Shown: positions 61,083-64,000 of the stretch, in pieces
How positions within the stretch are numbered: the first letter of the stretch is position 1
Layout of the letters: every line of letters begins with the position of its first letter
DNA from: Parasedimentitalea psychrophila
GTDB taxonomy: Bacteria > Pseudomonadota > Alphaproteobacteria > Rhodobacterales > Rhodobacteraceae
Reading direction: 5' to 3'
Length of the DNA stretch: 64,000 nt
Assembly: GCF_030285785.1 (NCBI RefSeq)
Contig: NZ_CP127247.1
Location: 1,697,501 to 1,761,500 of the forward strand
Position numbers and translations under genes: made by a program
Notes under the pieces: generated by a model
What the model was told of the DNA's origin: nothing
Seen by the model: the letters and a program-made list of their open reading frames with translations, nothing else
The model's database searches: none

Positions 61083-62711
61083 ATGCATAAGCAAACACGC
61101 CTATTATTTGCCGGCCTTCTCTCCAGTACAGTCTTCGCAGGGGCTGCTTTGGCGGCTGGGACCCATCCCCAAACCGGCGAAGCCTTGGCCGATGATCAAA
61201 CCTTTACCTACCGTATTCTTGACGAACACAGTTCGGTTGATCCGCAGGTGGTCGAAGATGTCTCGGGCGCTGAAATTGTCCGTGACCTGTTTGAGGGCCT
61301 GATGAATCAGGACCGCGACGGCAATCTTGTGCCCGGAGTGGCCACAGGGTTCACCACCAACGACGCCAAGGATGTCTATACCTTCACCCTCAGGGACAGC
61401 GCCAAATGGTCCAACGGTGATCCGGTGCTGGCCAGTGATTTTGTCTATGCCTGGAAACGCGCTGTCGATCCTGAGCTGTCGTCGCCCTATGCCTGGTTCA
61501 TGGAGCTGATGTCGATCGAAAACGCCGCCGCCATCATTGCCGGTGAAAAACCGCTGGATGACCTGGGGGTGACTGCCATTGATGATCACACGCTTCAGGT
61601 GCGGTTGTCTGCGGCGCTGCCCTATTTTCCGCAGATGACCACCCATTCCACAACCTTTCCTGCACCGCAAAAGGTGATTGCGACACATGGCGACGCCTGG
61701 ACCAAGCCCGAAAATATCGTCTCGAATGGCGCCTATATACTGACCGAGCACCTGCCTCAGGAACGCTCGGTTCGGGAGCGCAACACCCTGTATTGGGACA
61801 ATGAGAACACCATCGTTGAAAAGGTGGTGGCGCTGGTGATCAACGACGAAAACGTCGCCCTGACCCGCTATATGGCCGGTGAGCTGGATCGCACCGAGGT
61901 GCCCGCAGGCCAGTTCCCGCGCCTGCAAAAGGAACATCCCACCGAGGCGATCAGCTTCCCGCGCCTGTGCAGCTATTACTACACCTTCAACCTATCTGAG
62001 GATGGCCCCGAGGCCTTCAAGGATCCGCGGGTGCGTCAGGCGCTGTCCCTCGCGGTTGATCGCAAGATCATAACCGAAAAAATCCTCGCTGGTGGTCAGC
62101 CCGAAGCCTATACATTTGCCCCCGAGGCCACCGCAGGTTTCACCGTGCCGCAGGTCGAAATGTCTGCCATGACCCAGTCTGAACGCGATTCCTTGGCCAA
62201 GGAACTGTTGGCCGAGGCGGGCTATGGCCCGGATAACCCGCTGAGCTTCAACATGATCTACAACACCTCAGAGTCGCACAAAAAGATCGCGGTGGCGCTG
62301 GGGCAGATGTGGAAGCAGAAGCTGGGGGTGCAAACCGATCTGGGTAATCTGGAATGGAAAGTGTTCCTGGAAACCCGTGGCAATCAGGACTTTGATCTGG
62401 CGCGCGGCGCTTGGTGTGGCGATTACAACGAGGCCTCGACCTTCCTGGATCTGCTGCAATCCAACTCGGGCTACAACGACGGCAAATTCCAGAATGACCG
62501 CGTCGATGCACTGCTGGCGGCGGCCAAGATCTCGGACAATACCACCAAGCTGTATACCGAGGTTGAACAGATCCTGGCGCAGGAATCGCCCATTATCCCG
62601 ATCTATCACTATGCGGGGGTCTATATGATGGACAGCGATGTCGGCAATTGGCCGGTCGATAACGTCGAACAGAATTGGTACTCCAAAAACCTCTATAAAA
62701 TCGCCGAGTGA
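61083..62711 (+). CDS. oppA: Peptide ABC transporter substrate-binding protein (OppA type)
   Basis: Periplasmic receptor for oligopeptides. The 542 residues are family length. Signal peptide about 1-24 (ALA-AGT). SBP_bac_5 signature is in YTFTLRDSAKWSNGDPVLASDF (about 96-117), then PYAWFMEL and ARGAWCGDYNEASTFLDLL (about 439-457). The ATG is behind GGGAGTACTAAA. It is followed by a stem-loop and the permease genes, a standard opp order. Confidence 0.92.
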   Translation: MHKQTRLLFAGLLSSTVFAGAALAAGTHPQTGEALADDQTFTYRILDEHSSVDPQVVEDVSGAEIVRDLFEGLMNQDRDGNLVPGVATGFTTNDAKDVYTFTLRDSAKWSNGDPVLASDFVYAWKRAVDPELSSPYAWFMELMSIENAAAIIAGEKPLDDLGVTAIDDHTLQVRLSAALPYFPQMTTHSTTFPAPQKVIATHGDAWTKPENIVSNGAYILTEHLPQERSVRERNTLYWDNENTIVEKVVALVINDENVALTRYMAGELDRTEVPAGQFPRLQKEHPTEAISFPRLCSYYYTFNLSEDGPEAFKDPRVRQALSLAVDRKIITEKILAGGQPEAYTFAPEATAGFTVPQVEMSAMTQSERDSLAKELLAEAGYGPDNPLSFNMIYNTSESHKKIAVALGQMWKQKLGVQTDLGNLEWKVFLETRGNQDFDLARGAWCGDYNEASTFLDLLQSNSGYNDGKFQNDRVDALLAAAKISDNTTKLYTEVEQILAQESPIIPIYHYAGVYMMDSDVGNWPVDNVEQNWYSKNLYKIAE

Positions 62712-62730
62712 TCGCATGCCCCTATAACAC

Positions 62731-62758
62731 CGCCCGGCCCCCGATCTGGGGGCGGGGC
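62731..62758 (+). terminator. Stem-loop between oppA and oppB
   Basis: CCCCC-GATCT-GGGGG with flanking GC-rich bases lies 20-47 bp after the oppA stop. No long U tract follows. Such hairpins often stabilise the binding-protein message or reduce transcription into the permeases. Confidence 0.55.
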
Positions 62759-62781
62759 AACTGTTCAACGCGAGATCCCGA

Positions 62782-63705
62782 ATGATTGCCTATATTATCC
62801 GGCGTCTGCTTGCCGCCATTCCGACGATCCTGGTGCTGATCGTGGCCTCCTTTTTCCTGATGCATTTTGCGCCGGGCGGGCCGTTTACCTCGGAGCGCCC
62901 GTTGCCGCCCCAGGTGCTTGCCAATATCGAGGCCCGCTATGGGCTGGATCAGCCGCTGTGGAAGCAGCTGTATGACTATCTGTTCAACATCATCTTTCAC
63001 TTCGACTTTGGCCCCTCGTTCAAATTCAAAGACCGCGACGTCAACGATATCATCGCCCAGGGCTTTCCAATCTCGTTCACCTATGGCTCGCTCTCCTTTC
63101 TTGTGGCGACAGTGGTTGGGGTGTCGCTGGGCATCGCCGCCGCCATCCGTCACAACACCTGGATCGACTACCTCGCCGTCGGTCTTGGCATCGCCGCGCA
63201 GGCGCTGCCGAATTTCATCATGGGCCCGATCTTGATCCTGACCTTTACCCTGTGGCTGGGCCTGTTGCCCGGTGGCGGCTGGCATGGCGGTCAGTGGCAA
63301 TATCTGATCATGCCGGTGATCGCCCTGTCGACCTCCTATATGGGCTCTATCGCCCGCATCACCCGCAGTTCCATGCTTGAGGTGCTGAATTCCAACTTCA
63401 TCCGCACCGCCCATGCCAAGGGGCTGCCCACCCGGACGGTGATCTGGCGTCACGCGCTGAAACCCACCCTGCTGCCGGTGGTGTCTTACCTTGGGCCGGT
63501 GTTTGTCTACGTGCTGACCGGCTCGGTCTTTGTTGATATGTATTTTTCCACCGGGGGGCTGGGGCAGGCCTATGTGGGCTCGGCCCTGTCGCGCGACTAT
63601 GCGGTGCTGCTGGGGGTGACGATCCTCTATGGTATCCTGACCGTTGCGGTGAACCTGCTGACCGATCTGGCCTATGCCTGGTTTGATCCCAAGATCCGGT
63701 TTTAG
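62782..63705 (+). CDS. oppB: Peptide ABC transporter permease (OppB type)
   Basis: First membrane subunit of the peptide importer, 307 residues, about six helices. The N-terminus MIAYIIRRLLAAIPTI and the internal FLMHFAPGGPF (about 28-38) are typical. The EAA loop that contacts the ATPase is FIRTAHAKGLPTRTVIWRHAL (about 206-226). No ambiguity of start. The next gene begins 9 bp later. Confidence 0.94.
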   Translation: MIAYIIRRLLAAIPTILVLIVASFFLMHFAPGGPFTSERPLPPQVLANIEARYGLDQPLWKQLYDYLFNIIFHFDFGPSFKFKDRDVNDIIAQGFPISFTYGSLSFLVATVVGVSLGIAAAIRHNTWIDYLAVGLGIAAQALPNFIMGPILILTFTLWLGLLPGGGWHGGQWQYLIMPVIALSTSYMGSIARITRSSMLEVLNSNFIRTAHAKGLPTRTVIWRHALKPTLLPVVSYLGPVFVYVLTGSVFVDMYFSTGGLGQAYVGSALSRDYAVLLGVTILYGILTVAVNLLTDLAYAWFDPKIRF

Positions 63706-63714
63706 GGGCGCGCC

Positions 63715-64000
63715 ATGTTTGCAAAATCAACAAAAGCCGCCCAGATCGCCGAAGAGGTCACCGATTTTACCGCCGTTCAGGGCCGCTCTCTGTGGCAGGA
63801 CGCACGGGCGCGGTTTGTGCAGAACCGTGCCGCCCGCGCCTGTGTGCTGGTGCTGGCACTGATCATCGCCTTCACCATATTCGGCCCGCTGTTCGCGCAG
63901 TGGAACAACGAAGAGATCGACTGGGACATCATGGGCAATGTGGCGGCGCAGGGCATGCCGTCGCTGGCCACTGGCCACTACTTTGGCGTCGATGATCTGG
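63715..64000 (+). CDS. oppC: Peptide ABC transporter permease (OppC type), 3' end outside window
   Basis: The first 95 codons are present, starting MFAKSTKAAQIAEEV. They contain a basic segment (DARARFVQNRAARA) and the first transmembrane helix (about 45-63, CVLVLALIIAFTIFGPLF), then the periplasmic loop ending HYFGVDDL, which matches the OppC/DppC HxLGTDxxGRD region at its start. The rest, including the EAA loop, lies beyond position 64000. Confidence 0.85.
   Translation, partial: MFAKSTKAAQIAEEVTDFTAVQGRSLWQDARARFVQNRAARACVLVLALIIAFTIFGPLFAQWNNEEIDWDIMGNVAAQGMPSLATGHYFGVDDL

Noticed and set aside
1-64000. CRISPR arrays, insertion sequences and rRNA genes
   Set aside because: No array of regularly spaced direct repeats, no transposase frame and no rRNA-like sequence was found on either strand.

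Overview
The window is GC-rich chromosomal DNA from an alphaproteobacterium, most likely a marine Rhodobacterales (Roseobacter-group) species. The evidence is the petABC operon with petP/petR-type regulators elsewhere in the window, the rnd-kdsD-lptC-lptA-lptB-hpf-ptsN order, an NDUFA9-like dehydrogenase, and dense ATGA start/stop overlaps. Most of it is core metabolism. I see no complete prophage, insertion sequence or CRISPR array. The best candidates for undescribed biology are a glycan cluster near the left end, a two-domain kinase-like/capsule-like protein, and a scarred tRNA-Leu locus.

Layout. 1-7600 (+): the tail of an unknown gene, then galU, galE, two paralogous glycosyltransferases, a GT14-like glycosyltransferase with a large extra domain, and a protein carrying two sulfotransferase-like halves. 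Together they could supply UDP-sugars and build and sulfate a surface glycan. 7.7-12.6 kb (-): rnd, kdsD, lptC, lptA, lptB, hpf and ptsN, covering LPS precursor synthesis and export followed by ribosome hibernation and PTS-Ntr regulation. 12.7-15.2 kb: two tRNA-Leu(CAG) genes, a third broken copy of the 3' end, and a 5'-eroded TTC38-family gene between them. 15.4-25 kb: NDUFA9-like protein, uppP, and glutamate synthase gltD / methyltransferase / gltB. 25-32 kb: mtgA, a GST, queG, msrB-msrA, DUF4202, an EamA transporter and an HU gene. 30.7-34 kb (-): ade-amn, a purine salvage pair. 34.2-37 kb (+): the APH-like/capsule-like fusion and a YeeZ-like reductase. 37-42.5 kb (-): HDAC-like, xseB, ispA, dxs (isoprenoid precursors), and petP-petR. 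42.6-48.8 kb: ilvE, EamA, CDF metal exporter with divergent MerR regulator, AEC transporter, aroC and a small outer-membrane protein. 49-52.4 kb (+): TPP riboswitch and thiBPQ thiamine importer. 52.4-54.5 kb: FMN riboswitch with ribH, a LysE exporter and a GST. 54.6-57.4 kb (+): petABC, the cytochrome bc1 complex. 57.6-64 kb: dapF-mtaB, tRNA-Lys, a ProC-like reductase and an opp-type peptide importer that runs off the window.

Regulation visible in the DNA: one TPP and one FMN riboswitch, a MerR-type operator with a 19-bp promoter spacer, several rho-independent terminators, and stem-loops between convergent genes. Family assignments rest on motifs read by eye. No database search was run.
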